From the NCBI GenBank assembly GCA_023014485.1, contig JAJOZX010002708.1, positions 1 through 64,000 of the forward strand: 64,000 bases of DNA. The letters are read 5' to 3'. Origin of the DNA: Bathynomus jamesi. Lineage: Eukaryota > Arthropoda > Malacostraca > Isopoda > Cirolanidae. Below the pieces are notes generated by a model, which had not been told where the DNA came from, ran no database searches, and was given only the letters and a program-made list of their open reading frames with translations. Below, one piece after another: positions 11,622 through 22,137 of the stretch (within the stretch, counting starts at the first letter, position 1; every line of letters starts with the position of its first letter). The translations under genes and the position numbers were made by a program.

Positions 11622-12195
11622 CAGGGTGTACACAAATTATCTTTACAACTCCCTCAAATAAAAATAACAGGAAACGAGGTACACATACCGTTTTTGCGCC
11701 ATCTGTGAGAGAAAGTAATAAAGTTTCACAAAACCTCAAACATATTCAACATGGGCACCATTTGTCACACGTAAGACGTCCAAATATTATTCTATCTCCA
11801 TCCATGTACGCTGCAACATTTCAACGTCAACTCTCGCAACAGCAGCAGCAATTCTGGTCTTTCAATCGTCGATGTTGGCCACTGGAGTTGTGTACACGCA
11901 GTCTTTTACATAACCCCATAGAAAAAAGTCACAGGGTGTTGTGTCTGGTGATCTGGCCGGCCAAGAGATGGGTCCCCCCCACGGCCAATCCACCGATTTT
12001 GGAAATGCATGTTAAGGGAATTTTCTACCAATTTCGTAATTTGTGTACACCCTGTACAATAATCTGACATCTGAAAACTACCACGTGAAACTTTATTGCG
12101 TTCTCTCACAGATGGAGCAAAAACGGTATGTGTACCTCTTTTCCTAATATTTTTATTTGAGAGAGAAGTTGTAAATATAATTTGTGTACACCCTG
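11622..12195. mobile_element. Short mariner-type element with ~95-bp inverted ends
   Basis: TA duplications (11620-11621 and 12196-12197) flank CAGGGTGTACACAAATTAT and its inverse. The inverted ends stay similar for about 95 bp, including the segment ACGGTATGTGTACCT. The interior, on the minus strand, keeps a fragment WIGRGGDPSLGRPDHQT and TFFYGVM. This corresponds to the WIGRGG...SPDLTP.DFFLWG region of mariner-like transposases. It is therefore an internally deleted relative that inserted into the LINE after the LINE arrived. Confidence 0.85.
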
Positions 12196-12197
12196 TA

Positions 12198-12878
12198 TAT
12201 ACGTGAGAGAAAGTACTATTGCGCAGTTCACTGCTTTAAGTACCCTAGGGTAGAGCTTATTTGGACCCGGAGTTTAATTAGTTAGTTTTACCTATGGCTG
12301 AGAGCACTGCTTTTACTAATGGTAAAATCGTGAAGCTTCAACTAATAGTCTCTGAGCATGATTACAGGAACAGGAATGTTGTTCATATTTTCGTTAGTAA
12401 ACACGGAAGAGAAGAATTTATTTAAAACTTCCTTCATTTGTAAATCATCGTAAATTTTTTCGTTGTTTTCGCCTATGAGTGGACCAGTAGTCTGCGAAGC
12501 TACTCTTTTATTCTAAATATAATTATAGAATTCCTTCGGATTCTATCTAAAGCTCATAGTTGCGCTTACTTTTTCTAATAAGTTTTTTACTTTGACTTCT
12601 CAATGGTTTGTAAGCATTTTCATCGGACAAATTATTTGATTCTTTAAATTTAAAATAAGCGTTCCTTTTTAAAGTTGAACTAATTTTAATTTCAGCTTTC
12701 CACCATTTCGTTTTAACAGACTTCGCCAGTCTCTTTATTTAATGGGATATTACTCGTTTCTAAACGTTTAAAATAATATTAAAGAGAAGTCCGTTCTACC
12801 ACTAATGTCATCGTGCGATAGAGCTTCATCCCAATTATGGGTCGAAAGTTGCAGTTTCATGTCAAGAAATTTACTCTT
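12198..12878 (-). pseudogene. LINE ORF2 linker before the RT
   Basis: Broken minus-strand frames contain GPLIG, EVLNKFFSSVFTNEN and a PGPNKLYPRVLK-like segment. These are the conserved stretch between endonuclease and RT in CR1/L2-like LINEs. Stops are frequent. Confidence 0.65.
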
Positions 12879-13490
12879 TTAAAATAAAAAAACGTATTCC
12901 AGGTGCTCCGAATTATGAACATTAATTTTAATTTCAAATGTTATCTGCCGATGATCACTGGTGGAGTAGTAGTCCCCCACAAAGATATTATCAATTAAGT
13001 CTAGGTCTGTACTTAAAACTAAATCTAGAATATTGCGTTCTCTAGTGAGTTCTCTACAAAGGACCCCCAATCCCTGCAAGGTAAATTAAGATCTCCCATA
13101 ATTATCGTATCATGTTCGCTACTTACATAAAAAATTAGTTCCTGAAGCCAATTATCACTATTGACAGTCTAAGACGGAGGCCTGTATACAAAACCTATAA
13201 TTAATTTATTTCGTGGGTTGGCTTTGATTTCAACAAACGTTGCATTTATATTATCAATTTCTGTAATGCTTTTAATTATAGGTTAAAAGTGTGACCGAAC
13301 GTATAGTACTGTACCACCACCCCTTCTTTCTATTCTAGAATTATTATTATTATGACTTAATATTATTATATTATTATTATTATTATTATTATGACAAACT
13401 GTTCTTTCGTCAACACCTTGAAAATATAGATCATAAACTATCGAAATTCTCGTTATATAAACAAAATTCATTTCCTTCCGACAAATATAC
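12879..13490 (-). pseudogene. LINE apurinic-type endonuclease domain
   Basis: In minus orientation the order is RRGGGTVLYVRSHF (RGGGV..YV motif), then IIMGDLNL (GDFN motif with catalytic Asp). Next comes LTRERNILDLVLSTDLDLID and finally SDHRQITFEI with the SDH catalytic triad end. This is the exonuclease-endonuclease-phosphatase fold that nicks target DNA. The pieces lie in different frames, and a (TTA)n expansion at about 13345-13395 interrupts the N-terminal part. Confidence 0.82.
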
Positions 13491-13499
13491 TTAAAACAC

Positions 13500-14480
13500 T
13501 ATACTTTTCTTTAGTTTATCCACATCTCACATACAAATTAATGCATATGGAAGTGCATGTGATTATATCATCAATCCTTTAATTATAAACCAGGAGAGAA
13601 TTATCAAAAAAATTAATAAGAATGAATTATATTATTACGCTCATACACCAGAAATCCTAAACAACTGCTTATATTAAAATTTAAAGCCATATTGAAATAC
13701 AGATGTGCTCTCTAATCTTCAGAGTTACTGTACGAAACAATCTACTCCGACTACCTTAATCGAGATATAATGAGCAATCAGGTACGTCACGAACATAAGG
13801 TATATGGAGAGTGACTATCTCTCAAAGGCAAACTATACTCTTTAATGTAGTAGAAATTTTTACACGTATTTAGCGTTGCAATTATGGAATAATCAACCGA
13901 ATGAATTATTATAAACAATCAATGTTCTCTTATCTTTTATAAAGCGATTAAAACTTTAAAAATTCCAAAGTTACCGAAGGCACTCCTTTCCTTCTTATTT
14001 ATTGCTGTATTATTAATTTGTTGTTGTCATCGTTAAAATTTTCATTATTCTTATCCTAAAAATCTCTCCCATCACTTTTCACCACATTTCATTATTGTTT
14101 GTATTAAGCGTCTAATAAAAGTATACGTCCTTGTCTGTAAGTTCCTTTCAATTTTATACTAGCTTTATTATTCGTTGTTGTCGATGCGGTTTTTATGAAT
14201 GAATTAAGTCTGTTACAATAGCTGTTATATGTTTGCTCATTGATAAGATCATTCTTCCCTAATCTATAGAAAGAATGTTTACGTTTTATGCTTACAAAGG
14301 GGGCTGAAGTGATTTACTGGTTGTCTTAATTATTTTTTGACACAAGTTTTGAATGTTCAAAACTTGACTCAATTTGACTTTAAAATATATTCATCAGAAT
14401 GTTTGAGAAGGTTTGAAATTTTGTATCTGTCAGACTTACTTTCAGTTGTCTCGACCAGTCAAAACGTGATACTTCTCTGA
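13500..14480. other. AT-rich stretch with a possible LINE remnant
   Basis: The segment around 14200-14330 resembles the one near 16900-16990 (TGCTTACAAAG, TGAAGTGATTTACTGGTTGT against GAGGTGATCCACTGCTTGTT). This suggests a minus-strand fragment of the same LINE family. No reading frame can be supported. Confidence 0.4.
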
Positions 14481-14527
14481 TAAATTTAAATTTATTATTA
14501 AAGTTTTATGAGCTTTAGCTTTAAAGG

Positions 14528-14528
14528 C

Positions 14529-14571
<43 letters not shown>
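14528..14571. repeat. (TTA)n microsatellite
   Basis: Perfect TTA triplets. Similar runs occur at about 19945-19996, 25778-25804 and 31856-31898, and an (ATA)n run at about 50569-50613. Confidence 0.97.
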
Positions 14572-14572
<1 letters not shown>

Positions 14573-14999
14573 ATAGTTGAAGTGTAAAAATTCTAAAGTT
14601 GCAGATAGAGAGGGTTCTTGTTGCTCCTCCCTTTGTTCTCCTGTATTAGATTTTCTGACATTTCGTTCATATACTGTGAACATGTTCAGAGTTTCCTCGT
14701 TAGTGATTCGCCTTTGAGCAAAACGACACACATATACAGTATATGCTGAAAGCGTCTCATAAATACTCACAATCTTTTCTCTACGTAGTTCTACCACGCG
14801 TTACAGTTGGCCTCACCGAAATTTAGCACCGCAAAACTAAGACCATGAAGCACAAAATTTAATAATTGATAAGTCTACTGCTGAGGACGCATGATATAAA
14901 AAGTCATTATGAACACTAAAGAGAAATTTTAGCTCTTGCTCAGGTAACCAGTAACTTAGGATGAAATATAAAATTAAAAGTGTTTAATGAAATTAGCAT

Positions 15000-17150
15000 A
15001 TTTTAGATAGTTAATTATAAAATGGGTACTTAATTACTATGGTAATAACGGTAGTAGTAAACTTATACATAAGGAGAAGGAAATGAAGCACTTCTTTAGT
15101 GATTTGTGAAATCCACTTAGTAATAAAGCCTGTCTGATATTTATGGTAATTGCATTCCATACATCTGCTCCTTTGGAAGAGAGTGCATTTTATGCAATTT
15201 CCATTATATAATTTGGTTTGCATATAAAATCTCTGGAGAGTCACGTGATGAATTTGATGGTGGTGATGGTGGTGGGGGGATGGTGATTGCTCTTTAAATG
15301 GGTGATATATGTTGATTTTTATTAATAACATTCAACAAATTAACAGCAATATTGAATTTGTACAAGTCATTTAATTTTAAAATATTCAGATCTATAAACA
15401 TTGGGGAAGTGTGACTTCGTTTGTCATCATTATTTGAGAGGGTTCACAGACATATTTTATGAATGACTTCCAAAGCATGTTTTATATATTTTTTTGAGCT
15501 ACCCCATATTGTAATGTGCAATATAATAAATGTGTAGGAAAATGGATGAAGGAAAAATACAGGGTAAGGAGTGCGTTTTGAGGAAGAGTCGTTTTCAGTT
15601 CAAATAATATGAATAGAAATATTGATATTTTGGATTTGATTATGTTGTATATGACTTTCAAAATTTAGTTTTTCGTCTAAATTAATGCCAAATATTCTAA
15701 TTTCATTCACTCTTGCCAGAGTAATATATTCCCAATTTTTATACGATATTGTATACGCTATATTTTGTGGTAATAATCATACAAGATGACTTTGCCAAGT
15801 TCAGTAAAAGTTTATTAGCACACATCCATTTATACACATGTTCTAATTGCCTGTTTGTTTCATTTATCAGAAGGTCTAAATTATGATGGGAAGAAGTAAG
15901 TGTGGCATCAACTGCAAATTTTACGCAATTTAATGTGGTTGAAAGATGAAAATCGTTACCGTGAGTTAAAGATAGTAATGGCCCAAGAATAGATCCTTGT
16001 AGTTAGTAGTTGCTAGTTAGTATCGCCTTGTTGGATAAATTACCTTTTAATCTGATGTTCTAATGAAATTTGACAGATATGATTTAAACCAATATCTCAT
16101 TCCATATATGTGAAGTTCACTCAATAAGATTTCATGCGAAAGTGTATCAAATGCTTTTGACAAGTCGAGGAAAATCAAGGCAGTGTGTTTTTTGCTGTTT
16201 TAATTCTGTCATTTTCTAATGACATGTTTATTACATCTTCCATCTAATGCTAACCTCTAGACCCAAATTGTCTTTTAGTTAAAATATTGTATATGATTAA
16301 GAATTTAGTAAATTTATTGTATACGATATTTTTTCAAATATTTTACTTAAAGTTGACAATCCCGAAATAGGGCGATAATTGGATGGAGTGTTTGGGTTTC
16401 CTGATTTAAATACAGGGCATATTCTGGGTTTCTTTGCTCCTGTCAGGGAATATACCTAGTGTTACTGATTCATTCATTAGTTCACTGAAGGGGATTACAA
16501 TTGTATATTTTTATCAAGATTGTTTTGATGTTATAGTCTTTATTTTTCAGAAATTTTATTGCTAAAGAGATATTGTTTGATAGGATTGGATCAAAGAAAA
16601 ATGAGTTTGGATTAGATTCTGCCATGTATTGTCGGTGGTGAATGTCAATAATTGGAATCGAGCTGCAGTATGGAGCCGATATTTGCAAAGAAGTTATTCA
16701 ATAAATTGGCTAAATCTTTGGGATCACTGTAAGAATTTCCGCCTTGTGTGAAGGAAGACAAAGGATTTGTTTTCACTTGTTTTGTATTAATTAAATCCTT
16801 TAGAGTGTTCCATAGCCTTTTGGGATTGGATTTTTGTCCATCAGTTTTTGAACACTAGTAATCCGCTTCCGCTTATTTATAACTGCTCGAAATCTGTTAC
16901 AGTAGTTTTAGTTTAAAGAGAGTATGTTTGCTTTTAATATTCATAATGAGTGCTGAGGTGATCCACTGCTTGTTGTATTTAGTTTTAAATATTACTTTTG
17001 ATTTAAGAGGAAAGTTTGTGTTAAATATATTCATTAATGTACTAGAATGCTTGAAATTTTGTTACAATATCATTGTTATTTTCTATTATTCCAGTCCAGT
17101 CAAAAGCTGCCATTTACCAAAGGAATTTTAGTTTATTTTTATAACTGTAA
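15000..17150 (-). pseudogene. Decayed LINE with RT motifs
   Basis: Reading leftward: a linker SIFFDPILSNNISLAIKFLK-like segment (16480-16690), then LIFLDLSKAFDTLSHEIL (about 16150) with the block A aspartate. Next comes QGSILGPLL (about 15990), then KFAVDATLTSS (about 15920), where FADD has become FAVD and one catalytic aspartate is lost. The C-terminal part lies at 15010-15330 (FITKWISQITKEVLHF). Many stops and frameshifts. It differs in sequence from the LINE at 9978-13490 and appears to be another CR1/L2-related family. Confidence 0.78.
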
Positions 17151-18198
17151 AATCTATAGTCAACTTTTAAGAAAGTCTTTTAATAAAGACTTAAGTCCCA
17201 ACCATTCTAAACACCGCTCTCGAAATGTGAAGTCGATGAAAGGCGATATTAAGCCTTATGTATTCCATTATGAAGGATTAAAATGCTCTTTTATACACTC
17301 GGGTATTTCAGCAGTTACAGTTACTTCTTTCACATTGACGCTATGAAGATTATAAATACGAAAACTTAAGATCTTTCCACTAAGCCCCCCCAAAATACCT
17401 CTTTACGAGGAATTAAAAAGGAAGAAGTGGAGTGACGTATCTGTTATGTATTATTAGCGGCAGATAATACAGTTCCCAATTCATTTGTTTCGGAAAGAAG
17501 AAACGGGGGGGACTCATTTGCTCCGAGGTTAATTAAAATTGAATGGCTTCCTTTCCTTCAAATGCTTCGACCAAACGGGAACGGAGAATGGGTAAAGCAA
17601 CGAATAAGGAAGAGGAAATAGTTCCAATAGAAAATGAGAAGAGGGAAAATGGAAGAGTGAGAGAGGCTAAAACGTCGTCAAGGAAGAAAAACAAAGCGTT
17701 GTATTAATTGAGTAAAAATGACTTTGTCTTTATTGTTGCAAGTTCACAGGGCACAAAAACAAGTCTGTTTTTACGCATCACTTAGTTTGACTTCGTCTTG
17801 ATAAATCAAAGTTTGTTAATGAACGATGAAGATATTCAGAAATATGAATGCCTTTAAATTAATGCTATTCAATAATGGCAGAAATATATAAAGTTCATTT
17901 TGACAAAAGTTTATCTCGTGTCGAAAACTGATCTCACTTTGCATAATTTAGTTAAATTTAAGTGAAAAGTGAATATTAATTATAATATAACTAAAACTAG
18001 AACTTTGTATATATCGAAATAGTACATCAAGTGGGTACACGTCTCCAACTGGTCAGTTGAAATCACGTGATTCATGAGACGAAAAATGGCTCCAATTTTA
18101 AGTAAGAAAAATAGTTAAGGTGCATTCAATTAACAGGTACGTAAATACTTTATATTTATAAAAGCGTTTTATTATTTTAGAAAAAGGTAAGTATTAAG
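17151..18198. other. Probable host intron sequence
   Basis: No transposon or exon recognised. A short open frame at 17047-17346 has no conserved motif. The relatively low repeat content from here to about 21.1 kb, together with two LDLa exons, suggests a host transcription unit on the minus strand. Confidence 0.5.
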
Positions 18199-18401
18199 GG
18201 ATCACCTGAAGATCAGGGCCCCCATGTATTCTTGTTTTTTGCTTTACAGTACCAAATATAATAATAAATTAAATTGAATGCCCGTTTAGGTCAACTGTAC
18301 GCCCTTGACGATTGGTTAGGTTAAGTCGTGATATTTTCGTTAGTTTTAACGAAGATATCATTTGGTAGTTGAGGCTGGGGGCCCTGATCTTCAGGTGATC
18401 C
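18199..18401. mobile_element. Complete MITE with 25-bp inverted ends
   Basis: The ends GGATCACCTGAAGATCAGGG... and ...CCCTGATCTTCAGGTGATCC are perfect inverted repeats of about 25 bp. The 8 bp on each side are GTATTAAG and ATATTAAG, a one-mismatch 8-bp duplication that fits hAT-type insertion. The 203-bp interior carries the core CCTTGACGATTGGTTAGGTT shared with copies at 4617, 26705 and 29935. It has no coding capacity. Confidence 0.85.
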
Positions 18402-18769
18402 ATATTAAGTTTTACGTATACCAGTTTTTAAAACTTGTTATAAAGATTGGACTAAATTGGTCACGTGAGAAATAACCAACCAATCTAAAGCGACCACCTA
18501 ACAGTGTGATCTGGCCTCCACGAAACTTAATATTAGCCTAGAAAAATAGTTAGTTATTTAAAAATTATTTAAAAACTGCATAACTCGTAAAAAAAATTAT
18601 AATTTTCACAAAAGAGGCCAATTTTTGATCTCTAAAACCATAATATAATTGAAAAGGAGAAACATTACGTTCATCAGACATTTCGTAATTAGTCTTCAAA
18701 GATATGTCAGATCAGAGTGAAACAGTCTCTAATTGAAAACATCACTCCAAAGACAGATTAGGCACTCAC

Positions 18770-18913
18770 CACAATCCATTTCATCCTCCCCATGCAGACA
18801 ATCCACTTTCATGTCGCATCTGACGTCACCCGGGAGACATCGACCGTCGCCATGACAACGAAACCATTTCGCTTTAGAAGAATTTGAAGCGTCTCCCGGA
18901 CAAGTTTCAACGT
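18770..18913 (-). CDS. Exon encoding an LDL-receptor class A (LDLa) domain
   Basis: On the minus strand a polypyrimidine-poor but canonical acceptor (TTTGCAG) precedes, and a GTGAGT donor follows, a 144-bp exon. In the frame set by phase-1 introns at both ends it encodes a complete LDLa module. The six cysteines are in order (ETCPGD, WFRCHGDGRCLPGD, VRCDMKVDC, HGEDEMDC). The calcium-site acidic residues of the D..DC..GEDE..C type are present. LDLa modules bind ligands in extracellular or receptor proteins. The exon is symmetric (1-1), as usual for shuffled LDLa exons. The parent gene cannot be named from one module. Confidence 0.85.
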
Positions 18914-19559
18914 CTGCAAATCAAATTGATTAGGCGTGTTAGAGGTATCTGCCGTAGAAAAGATAATTAGTGATTAAAAACGTCGCATGTACAAAGTAGA
19001 AAGCTCATTTAATTACAGCCTATATACGTATATTTATTTAAAACCCGAAACTTATTTCAAATGTGCGAATACCTTTCTTGCGTGAATTGCAATCAAGGAA
19101 ATATTCTTTCGAGTCTTATTCTCAATTTAGAAAATAACCGCAAACGAAACATCCTCCTTTGAAGCGGAAATTATAGAAAATTTGGAGAATTCTTTAACAG
19201 AGGAAAGGAAAATCCTCCTTATCAAATCGCTAATTAAAAGAAAGATCAATCAAATACGAAGGATTCATTTTTTTTAAAGGCTTTACAAATGATCTTTAAA
19301 AATAGAGATAAGAACATTTCGTTTTTGAAGTCTTTAAAATTCGTGTTTTTCAGCGAAATTAAATTTTTATCCTTTGAATGTAAGATCGTCATTAAGAAGA
19401 ACCACAAAACATTGCGGTAATATTTACAACTTTGAATTAATGTAATCTATCCTAATTTAACCCGTCGTCTAACCTAACCTAACCCAAGCCAACCTAATAA
19501 CCTACAGTGACATCACCTGACCTAACTTAACCTTCTTTTCGAGAGGAGGAGCTACTCAC

Positions 19560-19679
19560 CACATCCAGTTTCGTCTCCGAGTTGCCATCCGTTGTGGCAG
19601 TGGTTGAATCCATCACAGAGAAAAGGGGCGGAGATGCAGCGATCTTGGCTCCTATCGTGCCGATTTACGATACATGGGG
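19560..19679 (-). CDS. Exon encoding a second LDLa-type domain
   Basis: A minus-strand exon of 120 bp lies between a good acceptor (GGGGGTTTCAG) and a GTGAGT donor, again phase 1 at both ends. It lies upstream of the exon at 18770-18913 in the same gene. The product has RCISAPFLCDGFNHCHNG followed by GDETGC, which is the C-terminal half of an LDLa repeat with the calcium-cage GDE. Only five cysteines are present instead of six, so one disulfide partner is missing or lies in another exon. The intron between the two exons (18914-19559) is 646 bp. Confidence 0.8.
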
Positions 19680-19947
19680 CTGAAACCCCCAAGGAGCAAT
19701 GCGCCACCCCTGACGGAGTCATTTGTACGATGGAAATAAAGAAGGTAAAAAGGTTTATTTCATTCTCATTTTTAATTCAGGATTAAGTTAAATTTAGGTT
19801 AAATAAATTTTTAAAATAAGTCCGTCGAGAACATTCAATCTTTGAAAAATAACATTTTAAATTCATCAACATTATTTATAATTGGTTGCAAAATCAACTA
19901 TTCAATACAAAATAAATGATAAATTGAAATGACACTAATTCAAGACC

Positions 19948-19980
<33 letters not shown>

Positions 19981-21150
19981 TATTATTATTATTATTGTTC
20001 ATATCATTTGTCCAACCAACTATACATTTTTGTTTAATGTTGAAATTTTCATTATTTTTCCATACTGCGATCATTTTTCGCAATAATTTATGACAAATTT
20101 TTATCCATTAAAATTGGTGCAATTTCCATTCTAATTCTGTCCGCTGTGTTTGCTTTGAAACTGCGAGTATGAATGAAATTAAACCATTCTTTTCCACCGT
20201 ACTCGCCTGAGTACAGCTTTAAAATTGGCACTCCTGCGCACGTTGTTTGGCAACACTGTTAATGGTTTATATGATCTCTTTAGGCCTAGTATTATTTAAT
20301 CCATCCTAAAAATAGGTTAATTTTTCTCACGTGGTTCACAAAACAATTTTGTAATGGAAAAATATAAACAGGTGAAATTACAATATTTTCTTTATTTCTC
20401 ATCTATTCATCAAAATATCAGAAGATATTGGAAGTTTGCTTGGTAGATTCTCTATAATATCTAATGGGTTAATATTTACTCTGCAACTATTTGACGAATA
20501 CCCTGTTAGTAGATCGACAGCTGATCGACAGTAGATCGAAATTAGATGAAACGGTTCGTTTCTGGACAAGAAAGGTAATTTGAAATTTAGAAAAAACACA
20601 GAAAGTACAATTTTAAAGATTAAAGAAAACCTTTCGTATTACTTTACGTATACCTTCAATCTACGAAAACTACTCTTTAAATATTCTGCATTTAGAGTAC
20701 ATTTAGGCTCAGTTATATTATCATTTTTGAAGTAAACACAACGAACAAAATTTAGTTGCATCTTCATTTTTGGATTAAAATTTAATTTTTATAATTATTT
20801 TTTTCCCAATAAAAAGCATCGTCTTTCTTTGAAAAAGCTTTAAATTATCTCTTATGATTTTTATTTCAGTACCAGTTATAAACAGCATGAAGGAAAATAA
20901 TATTTTTGTAACAAGTACAGACAGTATGCTCATCTTTTTTTATTGTAATTACATAAGACATTTTACTTCAACAGTCATACAAATGTCATTCGTGTACATT
21001 TACCATCTAAAGTTGGTTAAATTTTATGTGATAGCTAAGCTATAAATCCTCAACAAGAATTAGAATTGCTATATATGTATACTTATAATAGCTTATACCA
21101 ATCAAAGGATAACCTCGGCCCTCCCTAAAATTGTGAAATTATAAACAGAG
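19680..21150. other. Probable host intron or intergenic sequence
   Basis: Contains a (TTA)n run at about 19945-19996. I found no further LDLa module, transposon end or RNA gene. Confidence 0.6.
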
Positions 21151-21159
21151 CTGAACAAA

Positions 21160-22137
21160 AAATGTTTAAGATGTCTTTTGAGTTTGACTGTAAGGTCTGT
21201 AAGAAGGAAGGTAGGAAAAGGGAAAAGGCTGTAGCATGAAAGAGTTATGATAATTGGTATTGCGTAACTTGCACTAAAGTGTACTTGGGTATGAAGTCTC
21301 CAAATATTCTGTGGTTTTGTAGTAACCGTTTAGATGGGATAAAGGATATGCTCACTGCTCAGGGCAAGGCCTAATAACGATGCATGTACAGAGCCAAATT
21401 TACCAAAACTATTTGGTCCAATAAGTGATAGTGTCCGTACTAAGCTTAATGTGAAAGTTAGAGAGATATCAATGTAAGTTCTAGTGAAGTTATGGCTAAG
21501 GTCAGTGATCCTGCCAGTGACAGTGTAGTAGTGGGCGTAGGTGCTGAGGTTAATGCAGAGGTTAGACTTGAGACTGAACCAAAGCTAAGGTAGGAGATAG
21601 TGATTCTAATGAGATTAAGCCAAGTGACAAGGATGCAGATCTCAGTAAAATTGAGCCTGATGAATGGCACAAAGTTAAAGACCAAGTAAGAGAAATTAAA
21701 GAAAGCAGATCATGTGGTATAACACCTAATAACACGTATAGAAAACATGGCATTTTAGATGAAAAGACGGATTGTGAGTTTACCATGGCCTGAGACTTTA
21801 TCATTAAAAATCAGGACAAAGAGTTTTGTAATAAGGGAAGGAAACTCCGCAGGAGAACATGTTTACCAGGGGCCAATATTTCCAATGTCAATGACATAGT
21901 AAAGATTTTGCCTGAAAGCCGAGGAAAAATTATTGTGCATTGCAGGTATAAATAATATGGCTAGAAAGGACAAACATGGTAGGTTTAAATTAAATAAAAA
22001 TTCTAATTAATTAGTAATTTTTAAAAAAGACATATCAAATGTTTTGTTGTAAGTGTTCTGCAAAGGGTTAGGGTAAGCATGGATTTTATAAGCAGGATTT
22101 TAGGCTTCAATAATAAAGTAAAACAGTTTTGCAGTGA
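21160..22137 (+). pseudogene. LINE ORF1-like gene: zinc-knuckle and SGNH-esterase-like part
   Basis: The start reads MFKMSFEFDCKVCKKEGRKR followed by WYCVTCTKVY, a CxxC...CxxC zinc-binding pattern near an N-terminus. After an acidic, stop-riddled linker, the region at about 21780-22130 reads KGRKLRRRTCLPGANISN, VKILPESRGKIIVH and NNMARKDKHGRF. This resembles the SGNH/GDSL-like esterase core (H.GTNN block) found in ORF1 of some CR1-like LINEs. It breaks off in FNNKVKQFCSE, where another LINE begins. The missing end appears at 24899-25020. Confidence 0.6.

Larger units (their letters stand above)
9978..13490 (-). mobile_element. CR1/L2-like LINE, decayed but nearly full ORF2
   Basis: The endonuclease, linker, RT, thumb and C-terminal parts are all recognisable in order on the minus strand. 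The start is near 13490 and the 3' tail near 9980. The tail matches the other copy at 6590-7050. Numerous frameshifts and stops show it is dead. A 574-bp mariner-type element sits inside the RT region (11622-12195). Target-site duplications of the LINE were not identified. Confidence 0.85.

Noticed and set aside
17047..17346. 99-residue plus frame as a small gene
   Set aside because: No recognisable domain. Part of it overlaps the 5' part of a minus-strand LINE remnant.
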